NCBI GenBank assembly: GCA_913055565.1
Contig: CAJXKP010000003.1
Location: 1 to 64,000 of the forward strand
Reading direction: 5' to 3'
DNA: 64,000 nt
From: an uncultured Ectothiorhodospiraceae bacterium
GTDB taxonomy: Bacteria > Pseudomonadota > Gammaproteobacteria > Nitrococcales > Nitrococcaceae
In this document: positions 31,674 through 41,509 of the stretch, in pieces
How the letters are laid out: every line of letters starts with the position of its first letter
Numbering within the stretch: the stretch's first letter is position 1
Made by a program: the position numbers and the translations under genes
The notes under the pieces: generated by a model
The model's database searches: none
Told to the model about the DNA's origin: nothing
The model's input: the letters and a program-made list of their open reading frames with translations, nothing else

Positions 31674-32024
31674 AAGGCAACGCTAAACAATTCGCGTGAG
31701 CTTCGGCGCGCCACGGCGGCACTGTGGCAAGGCGGGTTTCGCCGTGAATGGCCAGCAATTCTAATGATGTGATCCCCAGGAGCGGGCGCGCTCGCGTCAC
31801 CCCTGCCGAGGGGCGCCATATACCGTGCCAGGAGGCTCGACTGCGGCCTCCCCCGGCCGCAGACGCCCTCGGCAGGGGGATAACGCGACCACCTTGAAGG
31901 CCAACATAAGAGTTGCTGGTAAATGGCCGTCGCCCTTTTACAAGAAGGCCAACGCCGTCAACAGCGCCGCCGTGGCGCGCCCGTCGGGGCCGCTGAGCTC
32001 GCGCGAACTGTTCAGCGTTGCCTT
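31674..32024. mobile_element. palindromic MITE-like element between prfB and hrpA
   Basis: A 351-bp non-coding element with imperfect terminal inverted repeats of about 60 bp. Both ends start AAGGCAACGCT, followed by related segments AAACAATTCGCGTGAGCT (left) and GAACAGTTCGCGCGAGCT (right, complement), and then GCGCGCCACGGCGGC. The right arm has about 14 extra bases. The similarity continues inward (CCAGCAATTCTAATG and CCAGCAACTCTTATG). The centre is a perfect 13-bp inverted repeat around an 8-bp hairpin. There is no transposase and no clear target duplication. Its right end supplies part of the TAA stop of hrpA. Confidence 0.7.
31800..31878. other. nested stem-loop at the centre of the palindromic element
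   Basis: CCCCTGCCGAGGG at 31800-31812 pairs perfectly with CCCTCGGCAGGGG at 31866-31878. Inside it CTGCGGCC (31841-31848) pairs with GGCCGCAG (31855-31862) around a six-base loop. It would form a stable structure in RNA or as a DNA cruciform. I see no promoter that clearly drives it. Confidence 0.55.
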
Positions 32025-35000
32025 AACGCACTTGCGCCCAGGCCTCAGCCAGGCGTTTATCGGATACCTTCTCGCGCGTGCCCAGCTCCTGGGCAAACAC
32101 CGAAACCCGGTACTCCTCCAGCAACCAGCGGAAATCGGCTAGAGCGGGATCGCTAATACCCTTGCGTTGCTGACGCGCGCGGCGCTGTTCCCAGGCGTCT
32201 ACCCACTGACGCACCGGTCGGCGCAGGGGCTCGTCGCGGGACGGATCGCGGCCGAGGCGGTCCAGCCGTCGCTGGATTGCGTCCAGATAGCGCGGCAGAT
32301 CGCCTAGCCGCTGGCTCGGGGTTGCCGTAACGAAGCCGGGATAGATCAAAGCGCTTAGTTGGGCCTCGATATCCTGGCGTGCGGCCATCTCGGATAACGG
32401 GGCGGCGTCATTGAGCCGCTTCCTCAGCGTGTGGTGACGCTCCAAGATGCCTGTCAGTGTCCCGATAAGCGCGTCCGCCCTATCGATGAGCTCTCCCCGA
32501 TGTTCGTCGCGTAGGCGCTCGAAACCGGCCTTATCCCGGGGCACCTCAGAACGCAGGAAGACCCGGTCGAAAACGGCTGACTGCAGGTCATCGCGCAACT
32601 CATCGCCACGACCGACCCCCCCATAGAGCAGGGTCAGCCGATCGAGCCTCGGGCGCTTGTTCCGAATCTCCTTGGCCTGATCCGGCAACGCGAGCATAAG
32701 TAGCCGGCGGACCCCAACCCGATGGGCCTCAGCGGCGGCCTCGGGGCTATCCTGGAGCCGTAGCGCGACACTCGCGCCCTCATCGACCAGTGCCGGGTAA
32801 CCGTATAGCCTGATACCGCCCTGCTCGAAGGGCACCGAATCCGGTAGTGCACCGACTTGCCATAGCTTGAGCCCGCTACGCTCGTAGCCGGCGTCCGTTG
32901 CGTCGCCGAACGAATTCGATACCTCGTCAGCCAGCCGCCGCTGGAGACTGACGAGATCCCGGTCCTGGTCGAGGAACTGGCCCTGCCCGTCGACGACGCG
33001 GAGATTCATGCGCAGGTGCGCCGGGAATTCGATGTCGTCCCAGGCATCGGCCGGGATCGCCACGCCGGTCATGCGCTCGAGCTGATCCCGCACGGCTTCT
33101 GCCAACGAGCCCGCTTGCGGTGTCACCGCCTCGAGCACAGCGCGGGCGAAATCGGGCGCTGGCACGAAGTTCTTGCGCAGCTGCTTCGGCAACGCGCGGA
33201 TAAGCGTGGTCACCTTGTCCTTAACCAACCCGGGTACCAGCCACTCAAAGGGCGCTGGTTCCAGCTGGTTCAGGGCTGCAATCGGGATAATCACGGTGAC
33301 GCCGTCGGCGGCATGGCCCGGTTCGAAATGATACCGCAGCGGTAGCGTCAGCCCGCCCACCTCAAGCTGGTCGGGGTACGCCGAGGCGGTTACATCGAAG
33401 GCCTCGTGGGCCATGAGCTCGTCGCGATCGAGGCGGAGCTGGCGGTCATTGGCCCGCCTGCGCACCCAGCGCTCGAAACTCGGCCCATCGAGGACCTCGC
33501 CCGGGAGCCGCTGATCGTAGAAATTGAAAAGCACCTCCGGATCGACCAGGACGTCCCGGCGCCGGGCCTTGGCCTCCAGGCCCTGGACGGACTCGATGAC
33601 CTCCCGGTTGTGGGCCAGGCAGGGGGCGCGGCTGCGCAAGTGCCCTTCCACCAGGGCCTCGCGAATAAAAACCTCGCGCGCGCCGGCCGCATCAACACGG
33701 GCGTAGTTGATCTTGCGCCGGCTGGCCAGGGGCAGGCCGTAGAGATTGATGTCCTCGTAGCCACCAACGCGCCCCTTACGCGGCTGCCAGAACGGTTCGT
33801 AATAGTGGCGGTTCACCAGGTCGCCGGCTGCCGCCTCGATCCACTCCGGTCGCACCTCGCCGACGCGGCGCGCGAACACCCGGCTGGTCTCCACCAGTTC
33901 CGCGGCCACGATCCACTTCGGGCGGCGCTTGGCCACTCCGGAGCCCGGAAAGATCATGAGCTTGAGATTGCGCGGCCCCGTATACTCGCTGTCGCCGGTG
34001 CGCAGGGCCACGTTGGACAGCAGCCCGGTCAGCAAGGCCCGGTGGAGGGCGCCGCGGTCGGCGGCCTGCTCGTTCTCGCGCACGCCCATGCCCTTCACCT
34101 GCTCGCGCAGCTGCTGATAGACCTCGCGCCACTCACGGATGCGCATGAATGACACGAAGTGATCCCGGCACCACTGGCGGAATTGGCTATTCGATAGGGA
34201 CCGCTGCTGCTGTCGAGCGTCGTTCCAGAGACGCAACAGGCCGTTGAAGTCCGAGTCCTTGTCCTGCCAGCGCTGCTGGGCGTTATCGGCGGCCTGCTGG
34301 GCCTCCATGGGCCGTTCGCGCGGGTCCTGGATAGACAACGCCGAGGCCAGCACCAGCATCTCCGACAGGCAGCGGTATTCCTGCGCCGCGATCAGCAGGC
34401 GCGCGATACGCGGGTCAACGGATAGGCGTGCCATGCGTTGGCCCAGCTCCGTTAGGGTCTCAGCGGCGTCCAGGGCACCGAGTTCGCGCAGTAGCTTGAT
34501 GCCGTCCCGGACATACCGCGGATCCGGCGGCTCGACGAATGGAAAGTCCTCGACGGCCCCGAGACCGAGATAGTGCATCTGCAGGATAACGGCTGCGAGG
34601 TTGGTACGCAGGATCTCGGGATCGGTAAACGCCGGCCGGCTGTTGTAGTCGTCTTCGCTGTAAAGGCGTAAACAAATCCCGGCGGCCTCTCGTCCACAGC
34701 GGCCGGCACGCTGATCGGCACTGGCCTGTGCGATGGGCTCGATAGGCAGGCGCTGGACCTTGGTTCGATAGCTGTAGCGGCTAAGACGCACTAGGCCGCT
34801 GTCGATCACGTAGCGGATCCCCGGGACGGTTAACGAGGTCTCGGCGACGTTGGTGGCCAGCACCACCCGGCGCTTGTCGTGGGGCGCGAACACGCGCTGC
34901 TGCTCGGCGCTGGATAACCGCCCAAATAGCGGCAGGATCTCCGTGTTGGGCGGGTGATGCTTGCGCAGGTTCTCGGCGGCCTCGCGGATATCGCGCTCGC

Positions 35001-35904
35001 TGGGCAGGAACACCAGGATGTCGCCGGGGCCCTCGCGGGCGAGCTCTTCGACGCCATCCATGATCCCCTGCTGGAGGCTGCGGTCCGGCTCATCGTCGGT
35101 TGCCGTCGCCAGCGGCCGGTAACGAACGTCAACGGGATAGGTCCGCCCGGAGACATGGAGCACCGGCGCATCATCGAAATGACGCGAGAAACGTTCGGGG
35201 TCGATAGTCGCCGAGGTAATGATCACCCGAAGATCGGGGCGGCGCCCTAGCAGCCGCTTGAGATAGCCCAACAGGAAATCGATATTGAGGCTACGTTCGT
35301 GGGCCTCATCGATGATCAAGGTGTCGTAGGCCGCGAGATCGGGGTCGCTCTGGGTCTCGGCCAGGAGCATGCCGTCGGTGGCTAGTTTAATCCGGGTGCC
35401 GTCGCTGACCTGTTGATTGAACCGGATACGATAGCCGACGCCGTGGCCAAGCTCGGTATGGCATTCGGAGGCGACCCGCTCGGCGAGGCTGCGAGCCGCG
35501 ATACGCCGCGGCTGGCTGTGAGCGATCATGCCCTCCGAGCCAAGACCCAGTTCCAGGCAGATCTTGGGCAGTTGGGTAGACTTGCCGGAGCCGGTCTCAC
35601 CACATACGACGACCACCTGGTGATCCCGAATCGCCGCCGCGAGCGCTGGTTTACGCTCAATGACAGGCAAATCCAGATTGAAATCCGGCGCCAAGTCGGC
35701 CCCGAGTCGGGCCGCGCGCTTGGCTTCGATGGATGCCAGCCGCGAGCGCAGCTTCTGAGCGCCTCGATCCCAGGGCTTGCCCTGCCGTGCTCGTCGTCGC
35801 AGACCATTCAAACGTCGCTTGAATTCCCGCTGATAAGGTCTCGGGGCAGCCGCAATTCGGTCGGCAAGGGCCACGAGCTCCTCAGGTTCGCCCTGCTGCG
35901 CCAA
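32023..35904 (-). CDS. hrpA: ATP-dependent RNA helicase HrpA
   Basis: A 1293-residue DEAH-box helicase. Walker A is GETGSGKST, and the DEAH box lies in IIDEAHERSLN. SAT is in TSATIDPERF, and QRAGRCGREAAG is motif VI. The C-terminal half has the HrpA-specific extension (DUF3418). Length matches E. coli HrpA (about 1300), which acts on stalled ribosomes and in mRNA processing. It starts with TTG; GAGGA lies 7 bases upstream, overlapping the end of the phosphoesterase gene. The TAA stop lies at the border of the palindromic element. Confidence 0.95.
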   Translation of the reverse strand: MAQQGEPEELVALADRIAAAPRPYQREFKRRLNGLRRRARQGKPWDRGAQKLRSRLASIEAKRAARLGADLAPDFNLDLPVIERKPALAAAIRDHQVVVVCGETGSGKSTQLPKICLELGLGSEGMIAHSQPRRIAARSLAERVASECHTELGHGVGYRIRFNQQVSDGTRIKLATDGMLLAETQSDPDLAAYDTLIIDEAHERSLNIDFLLGYLKRLLGRRPDLRVIITSATIDPERFSRHFDDAPVLHVSGRTYPVDVRYRPLATATDDEPDRSLQQGIMDGVEELAREGPGDILVFLPSERDIREAAENLRKHHPPNTEILPLFGRLSSAEQQRVFAPHDKRRVVLATNVAETSLTVPGIRYVIDSGLVRLSRYSYRTKVQRLPIEPIAQASADQRAGRCGREAAGICLRLYSEDDYNSRPAFTDPEILRTNLAAVILQMHYLGLGAVEDFPFVEPPDPRYVRDGIKLLRELGALDAAETLTELGQRMARLSVDPRIARLLIAAQEYRCLSEMLVLASALSIQDPRERPMEAQQAADNAQQRWQDKDSDFNGLLRLWNDARQQQRSLSNSQFRQWCRDHFVSFMRIREWREVYQQLREQVKGMGVRENEQAADRGALHRALLTGLLSNVALRTGDSEYTGPRNLKLMIFPGSGVAKRRPKWIVAAELVETSRVFARRVGEVRPEWIEAAAGDLVNRHYYEPFWQPRKGRVGGYEDINLYGLPLASRRKINYARVDAAGAREVFIREALVEGHLRSRAPCLAHNREVIESVQGLEAKARRRDVLVDPEVLFNFYDQRLPGEVLDGPSFERWVRRRANDRQLRLDRDELMAHEAFDVTASAYPDQLEVGGLTLPLRYHFEPGHAADGVTVIIPIAALNQLEPAPFEWLVPGLVKDKVTTLIRALPKQLRKNFVPAPDFARAVLEAVTPQAGSLAEAVRDQLERMTGVAIPADAWDDIEFPAHLRMNLRVVDGQGQFLDQDRDLVSLQRRLADEVSNSFGDATDAGYERSGLKLWQVGALPDSVPFEQGGIRLYGYPALVDEGASVALRLQDSPEAAAEAHRVGVRRLLMLALPDQAKEIRNKRPRLDRLTLLYGGVGRGDELRDDLQSAVFDRVFLRSEVPRDKAGFERLRDEHRGELIDRADALIGTLTGILERHHTLRKRLNDAAPLSEMAARQDIEAQLSALIYPGFVTATPSQRLGDLPRYLDAIQRRLDRLGRDPSRDEPLRRPVRQWVDAWEQRRARQQRKGISDPALADFRWLLEEYRVSVFAQELGTREKVSDKRLAEAWAQVR

Positions 35905-35907
35905 ATC

Positions 35908-36486
35908 CTAATCCTCGTCCGATACGGCCGCATCGGAGTTGCCACCGGGTTGGCGACGCACCGCGGGGTAACGCCGCGGCTCGAATCGCACCGACTCGAC
36001 CTGCCAATGCTCGGCGTCGCAGGAAAGAATCAGACAGCTAGGCCCGCCGTCGGTTCGGGTACGCCCCGCCGCCCCGGGGTTAAGGAGCCAGGGCGTTGTC
36101 GTCTGATCCATGAGCAACCGGTGGCTGTGACCATAGACGACGGCAGCGGCATCCGGGTAGTAGCGCCGATACCGCCGGTGGCGCTGTTCGAGACTACCGC
36201 CATCGTCGCCGTGCAAGACCGCGAGTCGCCCCCCAGGCAGCTCAACAGACGCCTCGCGCGGCAACGTCGCCAGCAGGTGCTGCTCGCCCGCGCTCCAGGT
36301 GTGGGGGGTATCGTTGTTGCCCCGTATAGCAACAACTTCTTTACGCGGTTGGAGCGCTAGCAAGACATCCGCACTCCCGACATCGCCGGCGTGCACGGCC
36401 ACATCGCAGTCATTGACCCATGCCGCGACCCGTGGATCAAGGAAGCCATGGGTGTCGGCGACGACAGCGACGCGCAGCCCTACCAT
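35908..36486 (-). CDS. YfcE-type metallophosphoesterase
   Basis: A 192-residue calcineurin-like phosphoesterase with all metal-binding motifs: ADTHG, HAGDVGS, RGNND, LHGDDGG and YGHSH, followed by LLNPGAAG. Relatives hydrolyse phosphodiesters in vitro; the physiological substrate is unknown. It sits between thrH and hrpA with gaps of 3-4 bases, so they are probably co-transcribed. Confidence 0.88.
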   Translation of the reverse strand: MVGLRVAVVADTHGFLDPRVAAWVNDCDVAVHAGDVGSADVLLALQPRKEVVAIRGNNDTPHTWSAGEQHLLATLPREASVELPGGRLAVLHGDDGGSLEQRHRRYRRYYPDAAAVVYGHSHRLLMDQTTTPWLLNPGAAGRTRTDGGPSCLILSCDAEHWQVESVRFEPRRYPAVRRQPGGNSDAAVSDED

Positions 36487-36490
36487 CGGT

Positions 36491-37096
36491 TCAGCCCCCC
36501 AAGACCGCGTTGATCCCCTGTCTCAGATCGTGGTGTTCGGTAGCCACTGCGAACTCGGGGAACTCGGCTACAACCGACGCGGGCGGGCGAAACAGGATGC
36601 CGCCGTCGGCCTCGGCGAGCATGCTGGTGTCATTGTAGGAATCACCCGCCGCAACGGTCCGGAAGTTGAGCTCCCGAAGGGCCGCTACAGTCTTACGCTT
36701 GTGGTCAACCAGGCGCAATTGATAATCCAAGATACCCCCGTCTGGGCCCACACTGAGGCCGTGACAGAACAACGTCGGCCACCCGAGTTGGCGCATCAGC
36801 GGGCGAGCGAACTCGTAGAAGGTATCCGACAGGATGATGACCTGGTAACGCTCACGCAGCGAGGCCAGAAAGCCCGCGGCACCCTCCAACGGCGCCATTC
36901 CCGTTACCACGCGCTGGATAGCCGCCAGTCCCAGCCCCTCGCGGTCCAAAACGTTCAAGCGAAAGCGCATGAGCTCGTCGTAATCGCTAACGTCACGCGT
37001 CGTCGCCCGCAGCTCGTCGATCCCCGTATGGTCGGCCAGCTTGATCCAGATCTCCGGGACCAGGACGCCCTCAAGATCGAGACAGACGACTTCCAA
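36491..37096 (-). CDS. thrH: phosphoserine phosphatase / homoserine phosphotransferase ThrH
   Basis: A 201-residue HAD-superfamily enzyme. CLDLEGVLVPEIW is the HAD motif I with the Asp nucleophile, followed by ILSDTFYEF and AAGDSYNDTSML. ThrH from Pseudomonas dephosphorylates phosphoserine and can transfer the phosphate to homoserine. The start chosen is TTG 37096 because a strong AGGAGGTG lies just upstream and the protein then begins MEVVCLDLEG, like the characterised enzyme. The longer ATG/GTG start at 37129 would place that ribosome-binding site inside the gene. Confidence 0.93.
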   Translation of the reverse strand: MEVVCLDLEGVLVPEIWIKLADHTGIDELRATTRDVSDYDELMRFRLNVLDREGLGLAAIQRVVTGMAPLEGAAGFLASLRERYQVIILSDTFYEFARPLMRQLGWPTLFCHGLSVGPDGGILDYQLRLVDHKRKTVAALRELNFRTVAAGDSYNDTSMLAEADGGILFRPPASVVAEFPEFAVATEHHDLRQGINAVLGG

Positions 37097-37283
37097 GCCC
37101 ACACCTCCTGCGACGGCCCTGGCTACCAAAGCCGCGCGACTCTACGGTTTTTCAGATACCGGTTCAACCGCGGTCGGCGCGTGCCAATGTTCACCTTCAG
37201 GGGTGGAATAATGCCTGGACAGACCCCATTTAGTAGAGCAGCATAATGCCGCAAATTACGGAAGCATACGGAGGTTAATCCCA

Positions 37284-37961
37284 ATGGTCGACGAGTCCCG
37301 TGTAACCCAGGCGGGCGTAGGAGCCGAAGGCGCGCTGGCGACCAATAAGGTGCTGCGAAATACCTACGCGCTGTTGTCTCTAACCCTGGTCTTCAGTGCC
37401 ATCACCGCCGGCACGGCCATGGCCATGAACGCGCCTCATCCGGGTCTGTTGCTTACCCTAGGTGGATATTTCGGTCTACTGTTCCTGACCAACTGGCTGC
37501 GCAACAGCGTTTGGGGGCTGTTTAGCGTCTTCGCCCTTACCGGCTTCATGGGTTGGACCCTTGGTCCCATCCTCAGCGCCTACCTGACGATGTTCAGCAA
37601 CGGCGGTGAGCTGATCATGATGGCCTTCGGCGGTACCGGCTTTATCTTCCTCGGCCTCTCCGGTTACGCCCTAACAACGCAAAAGGACTTCAGCTTCCTC
37701 GGCTCGTTCCTGGTGGCCGGCATCATGGTGGCCTTTCTAGCGGGCCTGGGGGCCTACTTCTTTAACCTGCCAGCCCTGTCGCTCGCCGTTAGTGCCGCGT
37801 TCGTCCTACTCATGAGTGGCCTGATCCTGTATCAGACCAGCGAGATCATCCATGGGGGCGAGACGAACTACATCATGGCGACCGTCACCCTCTACGTTGC
37901 CATCTTCAACCTACTAACGAGCCTTCTGCATCTTTTGGGCTTCTTCCTCGGCGAGGAGTAG
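37284..37961 (+). CDS. Bax inhibitor-1/YccA family membrane protein
   Basis: A 225-residue protein with about seven membrane helices spread from residue 28 to 220 and the family end (YQTSEIIHGGETNYIMATVTLYVAIFNLLTSLLHLLG). E. coli YccA is a substrate and modulator of the FtsH protease; a similar role here is inference. GGAGG stands 9 bases before the ATG. The 187 bp upstream are AT-richer than usual and contain CATAAT at 37242-37247 as a possible -10, without a clear -35. Confidence 0.9.
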   Translation: MVDESRVTQAGVGAEGALATNKVLRNTYALLSLTLVFSAITAGTAMAMNAPHPGLLLTLGGYFGLLFLTNWLRNSVWGLFSVFALTGFMGWTLGPILSAYLTMFSNGGELIMMAFGGTGFIFLGLSGYALTTQKDFSFLGSFLVAGIMVAFLAGLGAYFFNLPALSLAVSAAFVLLMSGLILYQTSEIIHGGETNYIMATVTLYVAIFNLLTSLLHLLGFFLGEE

Positions 37962-37973
37962 ATCTCGACACGC

Positions 37974-37996
37974 GCTGGGCCCTCACAGGGCCCAGC
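37974..37996. terminator. terminator hairpin after the BI-1 gene
   Basis: A perfect 10-bp stem: GCTGGGCCCT and AGGGCCCAGC around CAC, 12 bases after the stop codon. No T tract follows. Confidence 0.6.
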
Positions 37997-38279
37997 TCCG
38001 TTCGGCATCGGACAGCCCTTCACGCCCCCAGATAACACGGCTTGAGCGCTAACGGGAGCCACTACCCCCTTGGGTGGTAATGGGCACTCCGACGGCGCGT
38101 CTCATCGGACGCCACGGTGCGGCCTTTCGGCCACCGCACGAGCGGCGCTGGATGGCTGGTGATCTTCCTTGGGTTCCCGCTGATCAAGCCCCGTCCTAGC
38201 GCCGTTATGGCTTGTGCTGCCGCGGATGTCGCCACGCAACGGAAGGGCCGCGGCACGCCATTCACTGAGCAGGGTTCGC
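37997..38279. other. non-coding gap with weak hairpins
   Basis: About 280 bp between the BI-1 gene and the exporter gene. It contains an imperfect hairpin TACCCCC-TTG-GGGTGGTA-like near 38064-38082 and GTGCGG/CCGCAC at 38117-38139. A 67-codon open frame on the minus strand (38062-38265) lacks a ribosome-binding site or recognisable family, and I do not call it a gene. Confidence 0.4.
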
Positions 38280-39095
38280 TTAATGGATCACGCCAACAAT
38301 GGACTCGTAGGCCAGGCGCCCCCCGATGCCCAGGAGCATGAGGGCGAGCACCGGCCGTAAGACCCCATCGGAGATACGCGACGCCAAGCGACTCCCCGCA
38401 TAGACCCCTGGTAACGAGCCCATCAGCAAGGACAGGAGTAGCCAGCCGTCAACTCGGCCCACATCGGCATAGAGATGGCCGAGGCCGGCGACGAAGGTTA
38501 GCGGCACCGCATGGACCAGCTCGGTACCGACAACGCCGATGGTGCTCAAGCTCGGGAATAGGAAGAGGATGAGCGTCGTCCCGAGCACCCCGGAACCAAC
38601 GGATGTAAGCGTGACCAAAATACCCAGGGCGGCGCCACCCATCACGGTCAGGGCCGGCCGGTGATTGCGAAAGACCTGACGGAACAGCCCCAGACGACTG
38701 TCCTCACGCACCCACCGGACCAGTCGGTTCCGTACCAGCAGGAACACGGCCGTTAGCAACAACGCGGCACTCAAGGTGGTGGTGATCAGCCAGGCGAAGC
38801 CCTTGTCATCGACACCGACGACCTCAATCGCCGCGATGGTCATCACGGCTGCCGGGAGGCTGCCCGCCAACAGCCGCTTGACAACCCACCAGTTGACGAC
38901 GCCGTTGCGCGCATGCATCCAGGCGCCCGAAGCCTTGGTCAAGGCGGCGTAGAATAGATCCGTACCGACCGCCGTTTGGACGGGGATGCCGAAGCCTAGA
39001 TGGAGGAGTGGCGTCATGAGTGCGCCGCCTCCGACACCGGTCAGACCGACCGCAAATCCAACGACCAGCCCCGCCAGTACCTGCCACAAATCCAT
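38280..39095 (-). CDS. TauE/SafE-family sulfite/anion exporter
   Basis: A 271-residue membrane protein with about eight helices in two related halves. VGFAVGLTGVGGGALMTPLLHLGFGIP at the N terminus and ILVTLTSVGSGVLGTTLI in the middle are the paired family motifs. Members export sulfite, sulfoacetate or related organic anions. It diverges from cysB with a palindromic operator between them, so CysB control and a role in sulfur metabolism are likely but inferred. Confidence 0.85.
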   Translation of the reverse strand: MDLWQVLAGLVVGFAVGLTGVGGGALMTPLLHLGFGIPVQTAVGTDLFYAALTKASGAWMHARNGVVNWWVVKRLLAGSLPAAVMTIAAIEVVGVDDKGFAWLITTTLSAALLLTAVFLLVRNRLVRWVREDSRLGLFRQVFRNHRPALTVMGGAALGILVTLTSVGSGVLGTTLILFLFPSLSTIGVVGTELVHAVPLTFVAGLGHLYADVGRVDGWLLLSLLMGSLPGVYAGSRLASRISDGVLRPVLALMLLGIGGRLAYESIVGVIH

Positions 39096-39149
39096 GCGAG
39101 CTCCAGGTCCCGATTGCGAAAGCGCTACTGTAAGGGGGGTTCCTTATTT

Positions 39150-39191
39150 ACTAAAAGAATGCTTTCTTTTAGTTATAGGCACTTTAGTTAT
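39150..39191. promoter_or_regulatory. palindromic and direct-repeat operator between tauE-like gene and cysB
   Basis: A perfect 10-bp inverted repeat ACTAAAAGAA-TGCT-TTCTTTTAGT at 39150-39173 lies in an AT-rich island. Its right arm starts a direct repeat TTTAGTTAT (39168-39176 and 39183-39191, 15-bp period). It ends 14 bases before the cysB ATG. A CysB autoregulatory site is the best explanation; the arms are also AT-rich enough to include the -10 regions of both genes. Confidence 0.6.
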
Positions 39192-39205
39192 TAGGAGCGC
39201 GCGTC

Positions 39206-40186
39206 ATGAAGCTCAACCAGTTGCGTTATATCACCGAGGTGGCCTATCGGGGGCTGAACGTCTCGGCGGCCGCCGAGGCGCTGTACACATCGCAACCGGG
39301 CGTGAGCAAGCAGATTCGCATGCTCGAGGACGAACTCGGCGTCCCCATCTTCGGTCGCAGCGGCAAACACCTAACCCACGTGACCACCGCCGGCGGTGAG
39401 ATCCTGGCCGTTGCGGAACGTATCCTGGGCGATGTCCAAAACATCCGCTCCATCGCCCAGGAGCACGTTGATGAGTCGCGCGGTAGCCTGTCGATCGCAA
39501 CGACCCACACCCAGGCGCGCCACGCCCTGCCGCCCGTGGTGACGGCATTCCGCGGTCGCTATCCCAATGTCAGTCTCCACATGCACCAGGGCACACCCAT
39601 GCAGATCGCCGAGATGGCCGCGCGGGGTTCGGTTGACTTCGCCATCGCTACGGAGGCCATTGAGCTCTTCGAGGATCTGGTGATGATGCCCTGCTATCGC
39701 TGGAACCGCAGTATTATTGTGCCGCAAGGGCACCCCCTCACCCGGGTTGACCCGCTGACACTGGAGGCGGTAGCCGAGTACCCGCTCGTGACCTATGTCT
39801 TCGGCTTTACCGGCCGCTCCAAGCTCGATAAGGCCTTCGCCGACCGCGGCCTTGCCCCAGAGGTGGTCTTCACTGCCACGGATTCGGAGGTCATCAAGAC
39901 CTACGTCCAGCTAGGCCTCGGTGTTGGCATCATGGCCTCCATGGCGTTTGACGCGGAGCGGGACCGCGGCCTCACGGCCCTCGATGCGTCCCATCTCTTC
40001 GAGCCCAGCGTCACCAACATCGGCTTCCGGCGCGGGGCCTACATGCGGGGCTTTATGTACGACTTTATGCAGACCTTCGCGCCCCACCTGACGATGCCCG
40101 TTATCGAGCGCGCCATGGCCGCCCGTACGCCCGAGGAACGCCATCAGCTCTTCCGCGAGCTCGACCCGGCCCTGAGCACGCCCTAA
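39206..40186 (+). CDS. cysB: LysR-family regulator CysB
   Basis: A 326-residue regulator of sulfur assimilation that responds to N-acetylserine. The N-terminal helix-turn-helix is MKLNQLRYITEVAYRGLNVSAAAEALYTSQPGVSKQIRMLEDELG. The sensor domain contains SIATTHTQARHALPPVV and VFTATDSEVIKTYVQLGLGVGI, typical of CysB and Cbl. AGGAG lies 8 bases before the ATG. Length equals E. coli CysB (324). cysM, a CysB target in other bacteria, lies 30 kb away. Confidence 0.95.
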   Translation: MKLNQLRYITEVAYRGLNVSAAAEALYTSQPGVSKQIRMLEDELGVPIFGRSGKHLTHVTTAGGEILAVAERILGDVQNIRSIAQEHVDESRGSLSIATTHTQARHALPPVVTAFRGRYPNVSLHMHQGTPMQIAEMAARGSVDFAIATEAIELFEDLVMMPCYRWNRSIIVPQGHPLTRVDPLTLEAVAEYPLVTYVFGFTGRSKLDKAFADRGLAPEVVFTATDSEVIKTYVQLGLGVGIMASMAFDAERDRGLTALDASHLFEPSVTNIGFRRGAYMRGFMYDFMQTFAPHLTMPVIERAMAARTPEERHQLFRELDPALSTP

Positions 40187-40212
40187 CCGACGTCGCCCCG
40201 GCGCGACGTCGG
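40187..40212. terminator. bidirectional terminator between cysB and serS
   Basis: A perfect 10-bp stem CCGACGTCGC / GCGACGTCGG around a six-base loop. It starts directly after the cysB TAA and ends 7 bases before the serS stop codon. Confidence 0.7.
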
Positions 40213-40219
40213 CGTTTGC

Positions 40220-41509
<1,290 letters not shown>

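Noticed and set aside
31590-31819. Upstream extension of the second prfB reading frame
   Set aside because: RF2 begins at 31589 in the other frame and joins by the +1 shift. The extension runs into the palindromic element.
31660-32040. Target-site duplication around the palindromic element
   Set aside because: The bases next to the two ends (CTG and ACG on the plus strand) do not match, so no duplication can be claimed.
38062-38265. A 67-codon open frame on the minus strand in the gap before the exporter gene
   Set aside because: No ribosome-binding site, no recognisable motif, Arg/Pro-rich composition typical of non-coding GC-rich DNA, and it covers inverted repeats.
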